Assembly (NCBI GenBank): GCA_023150835.1
Contig: JAKLKB010000038.1
Location: 1 to 47,173 of the forward strand
Reading direction: 5' to 3'
Source of the DNA: Myxococcota bacterium
GTDB lineage: Bacteria; Myxococcota_C; UBA6777
DNA: 47,173 nt
Part shown: one piece after another, positions 8,393 through 16,516 of the stretch
Numbering within the stretch: the first letter of the stretch is position 1
Layout of the letters: each line of letters begins with the position of its first letter
Position numbers and translations under genes: made by a program
Notes under the pieces: generated by a model
The model's database searches: none
What the model saw: only the letters and a program-made list of their open reading frames with translations
Told to the model about the DNA's origin: nothing

Positions 8393-11359
8393 CTAAAGGA
8401 TTTCCTGCATCGGCGTCACCAAAGCCCCATTGACGAGGCGGCCACTTTCGAGACGAAGGATCTGCCAAGTCGCAGGAGTCACACCCAGTAGGTGCGAAAA
8501 AACTTCGGAAGGACGGGGGCTTTTGCCTTGCGTATCTTGGAAGGTGATCACCAAACCATCGCCCAACCACGGTCCCCACGAGGTCGGAATGCGTGTTCCC
8601 CCGACCACGATCTCCCACGAAGGGACAACCGTTTGCAGATCAGCCGTGTAGGTTTGTTCCTTGCGAACAAAAGAACAAGGCTGAGATATCCGCTGCGAGA
8701 TGATCTCTTGCCACGCTTCGGGGCGTTGCGTCGTGGGCAACAAGCAAAAGTATTGCCAAGCAGAGATCACTTTGCTGATGCCCAAAAGACGCGCATGAAG
8801 CGGCACCACCGAAAGAAACGACAACCCCTCGATCGCGTGCTCTTGTAGGCGTGCAAGCATCGTATCCAGCGCAGGCATCGTATAAAACGACAGATCGACG
8901 TACTCCGCCAACGAAGAGGCCCCCAACGGTAAGTCATGGGCAAAGCGCACCGTCACCGTGTCGCCCGTCTCGCGCAAAAAGGGAAGCCCGCTGCGTCGAA
9001 ACGTCGCGTGCAACATCGGGAGAAAGTCTTTTTGCGTCATCAACGTGGCGTAGCCTGTACGCGCATAACGCAAACGGCAGCGATATTGATTCGGATTGTT
9101 GGGGATGATCACCGCTGGGGCCTCACGTTTGGCCCGCTCTTGCGGCACAAGGATCCGATCGGCGTGTTCGCGCAACACAAGCAAAAGACCGCGCATCTCT
9201 TCGTGCGAAGTGCCACAAGCCAAACAATGCGCTCCTAGAAATTCCGATGATCGCGATAGCTCCGATGATCGTGATAGCTCCGATGATCGTGATGGCTCCG
9301 ATGGTTTCGACGGCTCCAACGATCGCGATGATTCCGGCTGTTTCAATGGTTCCGACCGTTCCGAATCTTTCGATCGTGCCGGCGGCCTCGGTAGTTGTAA
9401 TGGATTCGTATCTTTCGAGATATCCCGATCGACCGAGGGGATATCTGCCCTCCACGCTTGCAAGCATATTTGCCAGATGGACTCCGCCTTTGTGTCGTCC
9501 TCTTGAAGATCGATCGCAGCACGAGACAACCTCTCGGCCAACAAAGCACAGCCCGCAACATCGGTCAAAACCATCGCCGCAAACGTCCGCCGCCACGCAG
9601 CAGGTGCTTTGATCCGAAAGTCCCACGCCTCGGCCAATTGTTCGAGAGCCGCAAGCCTCTCCTTCCATTCGTCATGCGAAAGCAGCGGATATTGCGTCGT
9701 CTCTGAAATATTACGCGGCAGCCAAGGATGCACAAACAGCCGCACTCTCCCGTTGCGCTGGTAAAGTTTGCTGATCTGTGTCGCTTTTCTACCGATCCGC
9801 GCCCATGCCAGCGCCTCTTGTGGACCTCTGCTCGGAACACCCAACAACAGATCCAACGGAACTCGCGTGTGACGCTGCGCCATCCGCTCTCGCCACATAC
9901 ACGGCCAAAAAGCGATGGTGGAGTCGTACCAGACCTCTTCTTCTTGCTCTTGTGAACCCTCTAAGCCCGATGGATAGGCATCCCACGCCATACACAATGC
10001 CCATTCATCCTGCCGATACATCATCCGATCCAGCCAACCATCCAGCCCCAACGCACTCAAGGCCTCCTTCCATCGTTGCTTTTCAAATGATCTCGCCGTG
10101 ATATCTTTTGTATCAGAAAAACTGGCCTCGCTCCCCTCCGCTTGTACCGCAGAAGCGGCCTCGCTTCCCTCTGCTTGTACCGCAGAAGCGGCCTCGCTTC
10201 CCTCTGCTTGTATCGCAGAATAGGCCTGTATCGCAGAAGCGGTTTCGATTTCCGCAACCTGTATCGCAGGGACGGTTTTTTTAGGCCGCACAAGCGTCGG
10301 GCGATGGATGGCCCCAAAAGACCGAGACATCGCGTCACGATGGTCTTGTTGAGCCTGTGCAAGCCAAAGCTCCCAACGTTCCCAAGCAGGTGTCTGTGGC
10401 CCGGGTTGGAGCAGATCGAGAAAACATTGCAACAAGCGAGACAGCGTTGTATCGGCTGTTTCACGCAACAACGCATCTCGGCAAAAAGCACAGCCTTGAA
10501 GATGCCATTGGCCCAACGTCCACAAAAGCGCACGTTCCGGATCAGACAGCGCATCCATCGCAGGGATCGCAAGCTGCTTCGGCCAGACCGATGCGGTCCG
10601 GATCGCATCGGTGGGTAGCTCGTACGCGAGCTTGGCTTGCTTTTGCGCTTGCCAACGCGGCGCATACATCAACAACAACGTCAGCGGATCGCCGATCAAA
10701 AACGCATCCAACCACCCCCACAAAACAGATGGCGATGAAACCTCCAAACCATCCGTATGTTCCGTATGTTCCGTATGTTCCGTATGTTCCGTATGTTCCG
10801 TATGTTCCGTATGTTCCGTATGTTCCGCATCATGCACATATTCCGTATCACACGCATGATCCGTATGCTCCGTATCATGCGTATGTTCCGTAGGTTCCAT
10901 ACGGCGTCCCAAACGGCCCACGCCATACAACAACGGCTTTTTCTTGCGATGTTCGGCCATCACAGGGATCTTTGCTTGCTCCAAGATACGCAACAGACGC
11001 AAGATATCTTCAGGTTGATCAAGGATCGCAAGCAAGATATCAAAGTCCTCTAACGGAGAGGCACTTTCCATGCTGCGTAAGACTTCTCCTTGTTCAAACA
11101 AATCGGCAGATTCTTCGGGCGAGATCGCAACAACACGCTCGACTTGGATCGAAGGGAGCGTATTGAGCAAACGGTACATCCAAAGGTGTTGTAGCTCGCG
11201 GTGGGAAGTATCTTCGCGCACAGGTAGCAGCAACGCGAGACGCAGCGATTGGGCGTCGGGCGTGATCGTCAAAGCTTCGTGCTCACCTGCAACACAGCGA
11301 TAAGCCTGATACCAGCGAAAAAGTGCGTCGCGGTAGGGATGCGAATACAGATCAAACAT
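8393..11359 (-). CDS. degenerate radical-SAM-type protein with C-terminal DUF2344 domain
   Basis: 988 residues. The N-terminal 30-230 region follows the TIGR03960-type pattern of fused radical-SAM proteins (LLNTLPSIQVERV, LRSMESASPLEDFDILL, AKIPVMAEHR, WLDAFLIGDPL). Residues of about 790-940 match the radical-SAM-linked DUF2344 domain (YRCRLRYARTGYATLMTQKD, HATFRRSGLPF, SLAEYVDLSF). The middle, where the [4Fe-4S]-binding CX3CX2C should be, has only an isolated CAFC, so the iron-sulphur site appears lost. A second Cys pair (CLACGTSH) precedes DUF2344. Linkers contain three in-frame minisatellites (EHT, EAASAVQAEGS, SRSSEL). It starts 15 bp after arsS and is probably co-transcribed with it. Likely a cytosolic, catalytically changed paralogue; role unknown. 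Confidence 0.7.
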   Translation of the reverse strand: MFDLYSHPYRDALFRWYQAYRCVAGEHEALTITPDAQSLRLALLLPVREDTSHRELQHLWMYRLLNTLPSIQVERVVAISPEESADLFEQGEVLRSMESASPLEDFDILLAILDQPEDILRLLRILEQAKIPVMAEHRKKKPLLYGVGRLGRRMEPTEHTHDTEHTDHACDTEYVHDAEHTEHTEHTEHTEHTEHTEHTEHTDGLEVSSPSVLWGWLDAFLIGDPLTLLLMYAPRWQAQKQAKLAYELPTDAIRTASVWPKQLAIPAMDALSDPERALLWTLGQWHLQGCAFCRDALLRETADTTLSRLLQCFLDLLQPGPQTPAWERWELWLAQAQQDHRDAMSRSFGAIHRPTLVRPKKTVPAIQVAEIETASAIQAYSAIQAEGSEAASAVQAEGSEAASAVQAEGSEASFSDTKDITARSFEKQRWKEALSALGLDGWLDRMMYRQDEWALCMAWDAYPSGLEGSQEQEEEVWYDSTIAFWPCMWRERMAQRHTRVPLDLLLGVPSRGPQEALAWARIGRKATQISKLYQRNGRVRLFVHPWLPRNISETTQYPLLSHDEWKERLAALEQLAEAWDFRIKAPAAWRRTFAAMVLTDVAGCALLAERLSRAAIDLQEDDTKAESIWQICLQAWRADIPSVDRDISKDTNPLQLPRPPARSKDSERSEPLKQPESSRSLEPSKPSEPSRSSELSRSSELSRSSEFLGAHCLACGTSHEEMRGLLLVLREHADRILVPQERAKREAPAVIIPNNPNQYRCRLRYARTGYATLMTQKDFLPMLHATFRRSGLPFLRETGDTVTVRFAHDLPLGASSLAEYVDLSFYTMPALDTMLARLQEHAIEGLSFLSVVPLHARLLGISKVISAWQYFCLLPTTQRPEAWQEIISQRISQPCSFVRKEQTYTADLQTVVPSWEIVVGGTRIPTSWGPWLGDGLVITFQDTQGKSPRPSEVFSHLLGVTPATWQILRLESGRLVNGALVTPMQEIL
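9240..9385 (-). repeat. 18-bp in-frame minisatellite (Ser/Arg/Glu) in the DUF2344 gene
   Basis: The 18-bp unit GATGATCGTGATAGCTCC and variants recur about six times with increasing divergence. On the minus strand they encode SELSRS repeats just upstream of CLACGTSH. Confidence 0.85.
10126..10240 (-). repeat. 33-bp in-frame minisatellite in the DUF2344 gene
   Basis: Three nearly exact 33-bp units plus a partial unit encode EAASAVQAEGS on the minus strand, in the middle of the protein. Confidence 0.9.
10752..10830 (-). repeat. 9-bp in-frame microsatellite (His/Thr/Glu) in the DUF2344 gene
   Basis: About eight tandem copies of the 9-bp unit TATGTTCCG (plus strand), encoding a run of EHT on the minus strand. 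Diverged copies continue to about 10900. It falls in the loop before the N-terminal domain's final WLDAFLIGD segment. Confidence 0.95.
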
Positions 11360-11374
11360 GCCTTGTTTTCGTTC

Positions 11375-12706
11375 TCACTCGATGGCTCCGCCACAAGAGC
11401 TTCCTGCGCCTGCGGTGCAACCGAAGCAATGGCGGCCTGTGACGATCCGCCTCGATTGGAGAGGTAAGACGTTAAAATGTCGGATATCTGGAGAAACCGC
11501 ATCGGTCATCTCACAGGAAAGCTCCAACATTTGATTAAAATCACAATCGTACAAACGCCCGTCCCACCCGACAGAAAGCGTGTTTCGGCACATCACCCCC
11601 GCAACGGTTGAAGGGTTGAAGGCCCGCAACAGCACTTCCATATACTCGGCCAGTTGATCACGTTCGATCAACCATTCGAGATAGCGAGCGATCGGCATAT
11701 TGGCGAGTGCGATCAGACGGTCAAAAGCGACGCAGTGGTTGCGCAACAAAGCTTCTTTCCATTCGCGCTCCATCGCACACTGATCGCCCGGTAGATAGGC
11801 CCCCACAGGATTCACCATCAAAGTCAAGCGGCGTGCGGGAACTCCTTGTCCATACCCAGCGGCGTTGAGTCGGCGCAAAGCATCCAGCGATCTCTCGTAG
11901 GTTCCATCGCCGCGCTGCGCATCGGTGTTGCGCTTGCGGTAATGCGGCAACGAGCAAACCACTTCCACGCCCCGCTCCGCCAGCCACGCAGGAAGATCAC
12001 GGCAACGCTCTGTCAGCAGCACCGTGAGGTTGCAACGATCGATCACATGCTTCCCCATCTTGACGCATTCATCGACAAGATAGCGAAAATGGGGATTCAG
12101 TTCGGGGGCTCCGCCTGTGATATCGACCGTGTGTGCGGTGCTTTGGCGCAAAGCCGCAAGGCAAGCCTCCACGATTTCACGATCCATATTTTCCTTGATG
12201 CGGTCGGGACCTGCGTCGACATGACAATGACGGCAGGTCATATTGCACAGTTTTCCGATATTGATCTGGAAGATATCTAGTGTACTCGGTCGCAATGGCT
12301 GATAACCTGCGCTCGCCGTAGCCGCATCAAAATCTCCACCAAACGGAAGTCCCGCCATCGGCAAAGCCTCAAGCGTCGCGATCTGGGCCGATGCCGCCGC
12401 CAACGGCGAAGCACGCCGCACCAGACTCTCCAGACGCTGCCCACGTTCGTCTGCTTTTGGCCCGCCCGAAGAGGCTGATGACACCGACGATACCGATGAC
12501 ACCGATGACACCGATGACACCGACGATGCCGATGATGCCGATGATGCCGATGATGCCGATGATGCCGACGACACCGACGACACCGACGATGCCGACGAAG
12601 GATGCGTGACCGTGCGATCAATTCCGAGTGATGGGGTTGTTTTCCCTTCGTTGTTGCGTGGGAGTGAAGTTGCAGGCACCACGCCAAAGCGTTCAAGAAT
12701 CGACAT
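11375..12706 (-). CDS. arsS: ArsS-like radical SAM protein (arsenosugar biosynthesis family)
   Basis: 443 residues. AAGGAG five bases before ATG 12706 fixes this start; an upstream in-frame ATG at 12754 lacks such a site and lies in repeat DNA. The radical-SAM cluster motif is CNMTCRHC (in KLCNMTCRHCHVDAGPDR), followed by VDITGGAPELN. The C-terminus has the cysteine-rich signature CFGCTAGAGSSCGGAIE of the rSAM/Cys-rich (ArsS/SeCys) family. In characterised members the enzyme acts on dimethylated arsenic to build arsenosugars; some homologues carry selenocysteine, but all positions here are Cys. It is paired with the AhpD/CMD-like gene upstream, separated by a repeat-filled 281 bp. No arsM is present in the window. 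An N-terminal SSV/SSA repeat is inserted at about residues 36-75. Confidence 0.9.
   Translation of the reverse strand: MSILERFGVVPATSLPRNNEGKTTPSLGIDRTVTHPSSASSVSSVSSASSASSASSASSASSVSSVSSVSSVSSVSSASSGGPKADERGQRLESLVRRASPLAAASAQIATLEALPMAGLPFGGDFDAATASAGYQPLRPSTLDIFQINIGKLCNMTCRHCHVDAGPDRIKENMDREIVEACLAALRQSTAHTVDITGGAPELNPHFRYLVDECVKMGKHVIDRCNLTVLLTERCRDLPAWLAERGVEVVCSLPHYRKRNTDAQRGDGTYERSLDALRRLNAAGYGQGVPARRLTLMVNPVGAYLPGDQCAMEREWKEALLRNHCVAFDRLIALANMPIARYLEWLIERDQLAEYMEVLLRAFNPSTVAGVMCRNTLSVGWDGRLYDCDFNQMLELSCEMTDAVSPDIRHFNVLPLQSRRIVTGRHCFGCTAGAGSSCGGAIE
12476..12600 (-). repeat. 9-bp in-frame microsatellite (Ser/Val/Ala) in arsS
   Basis: About thirteen 9-bp units of the type GATGACACC or GATGATGCC encode an SSV/SSA run on the minus strand near the ArsS N-terminus, ahead of the catalytic domain. 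Such a low-complexity insert is not expected in this family. Confidence 0.95.
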
Positions 12707-12728
12707 CTTGGCTCCTTGCCAGACTACA

Positions 12729-12858
12729 GGCCAGATCATACGAGATCCGCTCATCGTGTGATCGCAAAACGTAGGGGCAGCCCCCTGTGGCTGCCCAACT
12801 ACAGGGCGTCTACAGCGGATCGCATGACCCTTCGATCACATCTCTTGGATATCGTTGC
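12729..12858. repeat. repeat family A, copy 2
   Basis: The core of 105 bp (12729-12833) is repeated almost exactly at 12881-12985. Left arm is ATACGAGATCCG...GTGTGATCG and the central palindrome is GGGGCAGCCCCCTGTGGCTG. The right arm CGATCACATCTCTTGGATAT extends to about 12858. Confidence 0.9.
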
Positions 12859-12880
12859 GTCGCCAGATCACAGGCCAAAC

Positions 12881-12985
12881 GGCCAGATCATACGAGATCC
12901 GCTCATCGTGTGATCGCAAAACGTAGGGGCAGCCCCCTGTGGCTGCCCAACTACAGGGCGTCTACAGCGGATCGCATGACCCTTC
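12881..12985. repeat. repeat family A, copy 3
   Basis: A near-exact direct duplicate of 12729-12833 at a 152-bp offset. Its right end is two bases from the stop codon (12988-12990) of the minus-strand AhpD/CMD-like gene. Copies 2 and 3 fill most of the gap between that gene and arsS. Confidence 0.9.
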
Positions 12986-12987
12986 AC

Positions 12988-13326
12988 TTACATCGAAGCC
13001 TTTTTGACATGATCAAGCATCTGCAAGCCGTGTATCAACGAAGCCCCACCACGGATCGCCGTAGCGACATGTACCGCCTCTGTCATCTGTTCGAGATCCG
13101 AGCCTTGCTTGAGCGATTCTTGGCTGTAAGCATCGATGCAATAAGGACATTGGACGGCATGGGCCACCGCCAACGCGATCAAAGACTTTTCCCGAGCAGA
13201 CAAAGCCCCGTCCGCAAAGACTTCGCCGTAGTACTCGAAAAACTTGGCCGCCAGCTTGTCGTTGCCTTCGCTGATCTGACCAAAACGCGGAAGATGCTCG
13301 GGTTTATAATAAGAACTCTCACTCAT
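12988..13326 (-). CDS. arsenosugar biosynthesis-associated AhpD/CMD-like peroxidase-family protein
   Basis: 112 residues. An AAGGAG nine bases upstream selects ATG 13326. The protein matches the carboxymuconolactone decarboxylase/AhpD-like family that accompanies ArsS (TIGR04169-type): LPRFGQISEGN, then AREKSLIALAVAHAVQCPYCIDAYSQ, then MTEAVHVATAIRGGASLIHG. The CPYC pair is the presumed redox site; some family members have selenocysteine there, but here both positions are Cys. Known proteins of this fold are small, all-helical and oligomeric, with peroxidase or decarboxylase chemistry; the exact reaction in this branch is unsettled. It follows thiL by 35 bp and precedes arsS, so it is likely part of the same transcript. 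Confidence 0.9.
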   Translation of the reverse strand: MSESSYYKPEHLPRFGQISEGNDKLAAKFFEYYGEVFADGALSAREKSLIALAVAHAVQCPYCIDAYSQESLKQGSDLEQMTEAVHVATAIRGGASLIHGLQMLDHVKKASM

Positions 13327-13361
13327 CAAAAAGGACTCCTTTTTCTCCTCGACCAAGGCAC

Positions 13362-14405
13362 CTAAAAATGCTTCCAACCTTGCGGAGAGACAGCTTGAAG
13401 GCTGGTGTCGGTGCGTTCTAGCAGATACCCATCTTGCGCACGAGTGATCTCGCCAATCCAAGAGACCGAAACACCGGCCTCTTGGTGGAGGGCTTCTGCG
13501 ATCGCCTGCTTTTGATCAGAAGCAGCGCAAAACAACAAGCTGTAATCGTCACTTGGCGCAAACAGCGTTTCCAACAGCCCGCGCTTTTGCTCGATAGACC
13601 AACGTTTGAGCGTATCGCTGCAAGGGATCTGCGTCTCGACGAGGCGCGCCCCCACACCCGAGGCTTTCAGCAGATGATCCAGATCCGCCAAAAGGCCGTC
13701 GCTTACATCGATCATCGCATGGGCATACAACGAAAGTACCCGTCCAGCCGCCAAAAACACTGCTGGTTGGAGATACGACCGCACCAACGGATGACAGGTC
13801 GCAAGCTCAAGAGCCTGCCAGTCTTGGGGTGAAAACGCCTGCAGGATCGCCAAGCCAGCCGCCGAAGCTCCACAAGCACCGATCAAGCCGATGCTATCGC
13901 CGAGCTGAGCCCCACTTCGGCGCACGAGTTGAGCCGCCTTGGCTTGGCCGATCAGCGTGATATCGACAAACAACGGACCCTCTGTGCTTGTTAGATTTCC
14001 GCCGACGATCTGCACTCCTGTCTCGGTGAAGGCTTCGACAAGCCCCCGATACAACGCCTCAACCGTCTCGACCGCGATCTTCTCCGTCAGGCCGAGACTC
14101 ACGAGCGCCAAACGCGGCTGTGCGCCCATCGCTGCGATATCACTCAAGTTCACAGCAGCACAACGTCGCCCCAAACAAGCGCTCAAATCGGCTCGTTCAA
14201 GCATCTGCGGAAAAAAGTGGCGCCCCATGACTTGCACATCGCAAGTCAATACCGCGTCTTCGCCGAAGGTTGGACGCCAGATCGCGGCATCATCGCCGAT
14301 CCCAAGAGGCAGATCAGCGCGTGGACGTGATGCCCACGGCGCTTCGCACAAGCGTTTGATACGTTCGATCAGACCGAACTCTCCGACCTCTTTGAGTGTG
14401 GTCAT
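13362..14405 (-). CDS. thiL: thiamine-monophosphate kinase
   Basis: 347 residues, the usual ThiL length. ThiL phosphorylates thiamine monophosphate to the active cofactor thiamine diphosphate using ATP, in the cytosol. Signatures include the N-terminal GEFGLIERI, GIGDDAAIW (metal and nucleotide binding), AVNLSDIAAMGAQP, VGGNLTS and MIDVSDGLLADLDHL. The ATG overlaps the pepF stop as ATGA (14402-14405), indicating translational coupling. No THI box is visible because the gene is internal to an operon with pepF upstream. Confidence 0.95.
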   Translation of the reverse strand: MTTLKEVGEFGLIERIKRLCEAPWASRPRADLPLGIGDDAAIWRPTFGEDAVLTCDVQVMGRHFFPQMLERADLSACLGRRCAAVNLSDIAAMGAQPRLALVSLGLTEKIAVETVEALYRGLVEAFTETGVQIVGGNLTSTEGPLFVDITLIGQAKAAQLVRRSGAQLGDSIGLIGACGASAAGLAILQAFSPQDWQALELATCHPLVRSYLQPAVFLAAGRVLSLYAHAMIDVSDGLLADLDHLLKASGVGARLVETQIPCSDTLKRWSIEQKRGLLETLFAPSDDYSLLFCAASDQKQAIAEALHQEAGVSVSWIGEITRAQDGYLLERTDTSLQAVSPQGWKHF

Positions 14406-16213
14406 CCCAACAGCCCTTCGAGTTCATCAAGCAAAGCACGAAAACGATCCAGCGAAGACTCGATCGGAGCGGGCGTGGTAAGATCGACTCCCGCGTCGCG
14501 CAAAAGCTCCAGCGGATACTTCGATCCACCCGCACGCAAAAAGCAAAGGTAGCGCTCGACCGCAGGCGGCCCCTCCTGCAAGATCTGTTGACTCAACGCC
14601 GTCGCTGCCGCCATCCCCGTCGCGTACTTGTACACATAAAAGTTGTAATAAAAGTGCGGGATGCGCGACCATTCCCACGCGATCATCCGATCTTCGTCTT
14701 CCCATGCCACCGCATCGCCAAAATACGTCTTGATCATCGCCTCATAGCGTCGATCCAGATCTTCGGCGGTCAAGGCCGCCTCGCCTTTTTCGACGGCTGC
14801 GTAGATATCGCGCTCAAACTCCGCAAACATCGTTTGGCGAAACATCGTCGAACGAAAATCATTGAGGTATTGATTCAACAGATACGCTCGGATCTTTGGG
14901 TCATTCTTTTGCTGCAACAAAAAGTGCATCAACAATGCTTCGTTGGTCGTCGAGGCGACTTCTGCCACAAAGATCCGATATTCGGCGGTTTGGTAAGGCT
15001 GTGTGCGATTCGCAAGCGCCGTGTGCATCGAATGGCCCATCTCATGCGCAAGCGTAAACACCGAGTGCAGCGTGCCGTTGTAGTTATGCAAGATGTACGG
15101 CGAAGAATCGTAGCACCCCGAAGAATAAGCCCCTGATCGCTTACCTTTGTTTTCGTAACGATCGACCCAGCCGTCCGAAAATCCCTGCTGTGCGAGCTTT
15201 TGATACGCTTCTCCCAACGGCGCAAGAGAGGCCATCACCAGATCTTCGGCCTGCTTCCATTCATAAGAAAGCTCCACATCCGAGACCAAAGAAACAGACG
15301 TATCGTAAAGATACATCTTGTCCAACCCCATCACCCGCTTGCGTAAGTGCATATAGCGGTAAAAATCCCCCAGACGACTGTGGATCACTTGGATCAAGTT
15401 GTCGTAAACGTCGGTCGATACGTTGTCTGCAAACAACGCAGCCTCTCGTGCGGAAGCATAGTTGCGCGCTTTGGCTTTGAAGATGCCGCTTTTGATCTTG
15501 CCATCAAGGGCCGCCGCCATGCTGTTTCGGCTACCTTGAAATGTCCGATAATAGGCCGAAAAAGCTTCGCGACGCACTTCGCGCTCTTTGGATTGCAACA
15601 GCTTTTGGTACGTTGCGTGTGACAGTTGTGTCTCTTTACCGCCGTCGCTGTGGACTTTGGGAAAGCGCTCGGGGATCTCGATGTTGTTGATCATCCCAAA
15701 GATTTTTTCTGTTGCGGAGAGCGGTTCTTCTGCCATCGCAAGCAAACGCTCTTCGGAAGGCGTCAACGTATGGGGCTTACGACGCAAGAGGTCTTGGAGA
15801 TAAACGCGATACGGCACCAAGGCGGGATGTTCGATCCACGTAGCCAGACGATCCGCATCCATCGAAAGGATCTCAGGGGCCACATACGCCGTCGCGGTGG
15901 ACAGTTGGTGAGACAAGCTGCGAGCGCGTTCATACAAGCCCTGCATCGCGTGATTGGACAAGTCTTCATCGTGCCGCAAGTGCGTATACACATAGACTTT
16001 TTCCATCTTTCGATAACTTGCGAACATCATCGCGAGGGCTTGGCTCAAGATCTGTTCACTTTCGCTCAATCTCCCCTTCCATTGGGCCACTTCCACAGGG
16101 AAGGTCGCGGCTGTCTGAAAATCCGCTTCCCACGCTTCGACAGAAGCGTACATCGGTTCAAGATTCCATTGTTCTTGGCGCGGGACGTCTTTGCGTTCTC
16201 GGATCTCGGACAT
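14402..16213 (-). CDS. pepF: oligoendopeptidase F (M3B metallopeptidase)
   Basis: 603 residues. ATG 16213 is chosen because GGAGG sits seven to eight bases upstream; the in-frame TTG at 16228 would overlap that site. The catalytic zinc motif is HEMGH (TLAHEMGHSMHTAL) near residue 385, with the second zinc-ligand region EVASTTNEALL following. The C-terminal AWEDEDRMIAWEWSRIPHFYYNFYVYKYATG is typical of PepF. These enzymes hydrolyse short peptides in the cytosol. It is the first gene of the pepF-thiL-CMD-arsS-DUF2344 run and is divergent from serC. Confidence 0.95.
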   Translation of the reverse strand: MSEIRERKDVPRQEQWNLEPMYASVEAWEADFQTAATFPVEVAQWKGRLSESEQILSQALAMMFASYRKMEKVYVYTHLRHDEDLSNHAMQGLYERARSLSHQLSTATAYVAPEILSMDADRLATWIEHPALVPYRVYLQDLLRRKPHTLTPSEERLLAMAEEPLSATEKIFGMINNIEIPERFPKVHSDGGKETQLSHATYQKLLQSKEREVRREAFSAYYRTFQGSRNSMAAALDGKIKSGIFKAKARNYASAREAALFADNVSTDVYDNLIQVIHSRLGDFYRYMHLRKRVMGLDKMYLYDTSVSLVSDVELSYEWKQAEDLVMASLAPLGEAYQKLAQQGFSDGWVDRYENKGKRSGAYSSGCYDSSPYILHNYNGTLHSVFTLAHEMGHSMHTALANRTQPYQTAEYRIFVAEVASTTNEALLMHFLLQQKNDPKIRAYLLNQYLNDFRSTMFRQTMFAEFERDIYAAVEKGEAALTAEDLDRRYEAMIKTYFGDAVAWEDEDRMIAWEWSRIPHFYYNFYVYKYATGMAAATALSQQILQEGPPAVERYLCFLRAGGSKYPLELLRDAGVDLTTPAPIESSLDRFRALLDELEGLLG

Positions 16214-16516
16214 CAGCAATTCCTCCAAAAGCGAACGAGTCGATGGCTGTCGTGCAGTCGATGCTCGGCGTTACACGGTCGGCATGACAAGGCCGCCGAG
16301 CGGTGGCATAGTGCGCAAGGCTCGGCAACGAAGCAAGAGGACTCCCCATAAAGGTCTGTGTTTGGCGGATTTTTTGTGCGGTGGCTTGTCAAGCAGCGTT
16401 TGTGGTGGCATCTTTGCCCGCTCGAAATGTCGGGCGTATCTTGCGTCCGACCCGATCTCAAGGCAGACCCAAGCAGAAGAATAAACACTCGTTGACAGAG
16501 AGGAGCGTCTTTCACG
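16214..16516. other. divergent intergenic region between pepF and serC
   Basis: About 300 bp without a credible gene. It must carry promoters for both pepF (minus) and serC (plus). AGAGGAG at 16499-16505 serves as the serC ribosome-binding site. I see no convincing riboswitch, terminator or repeat here. Confidence 0.6.
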
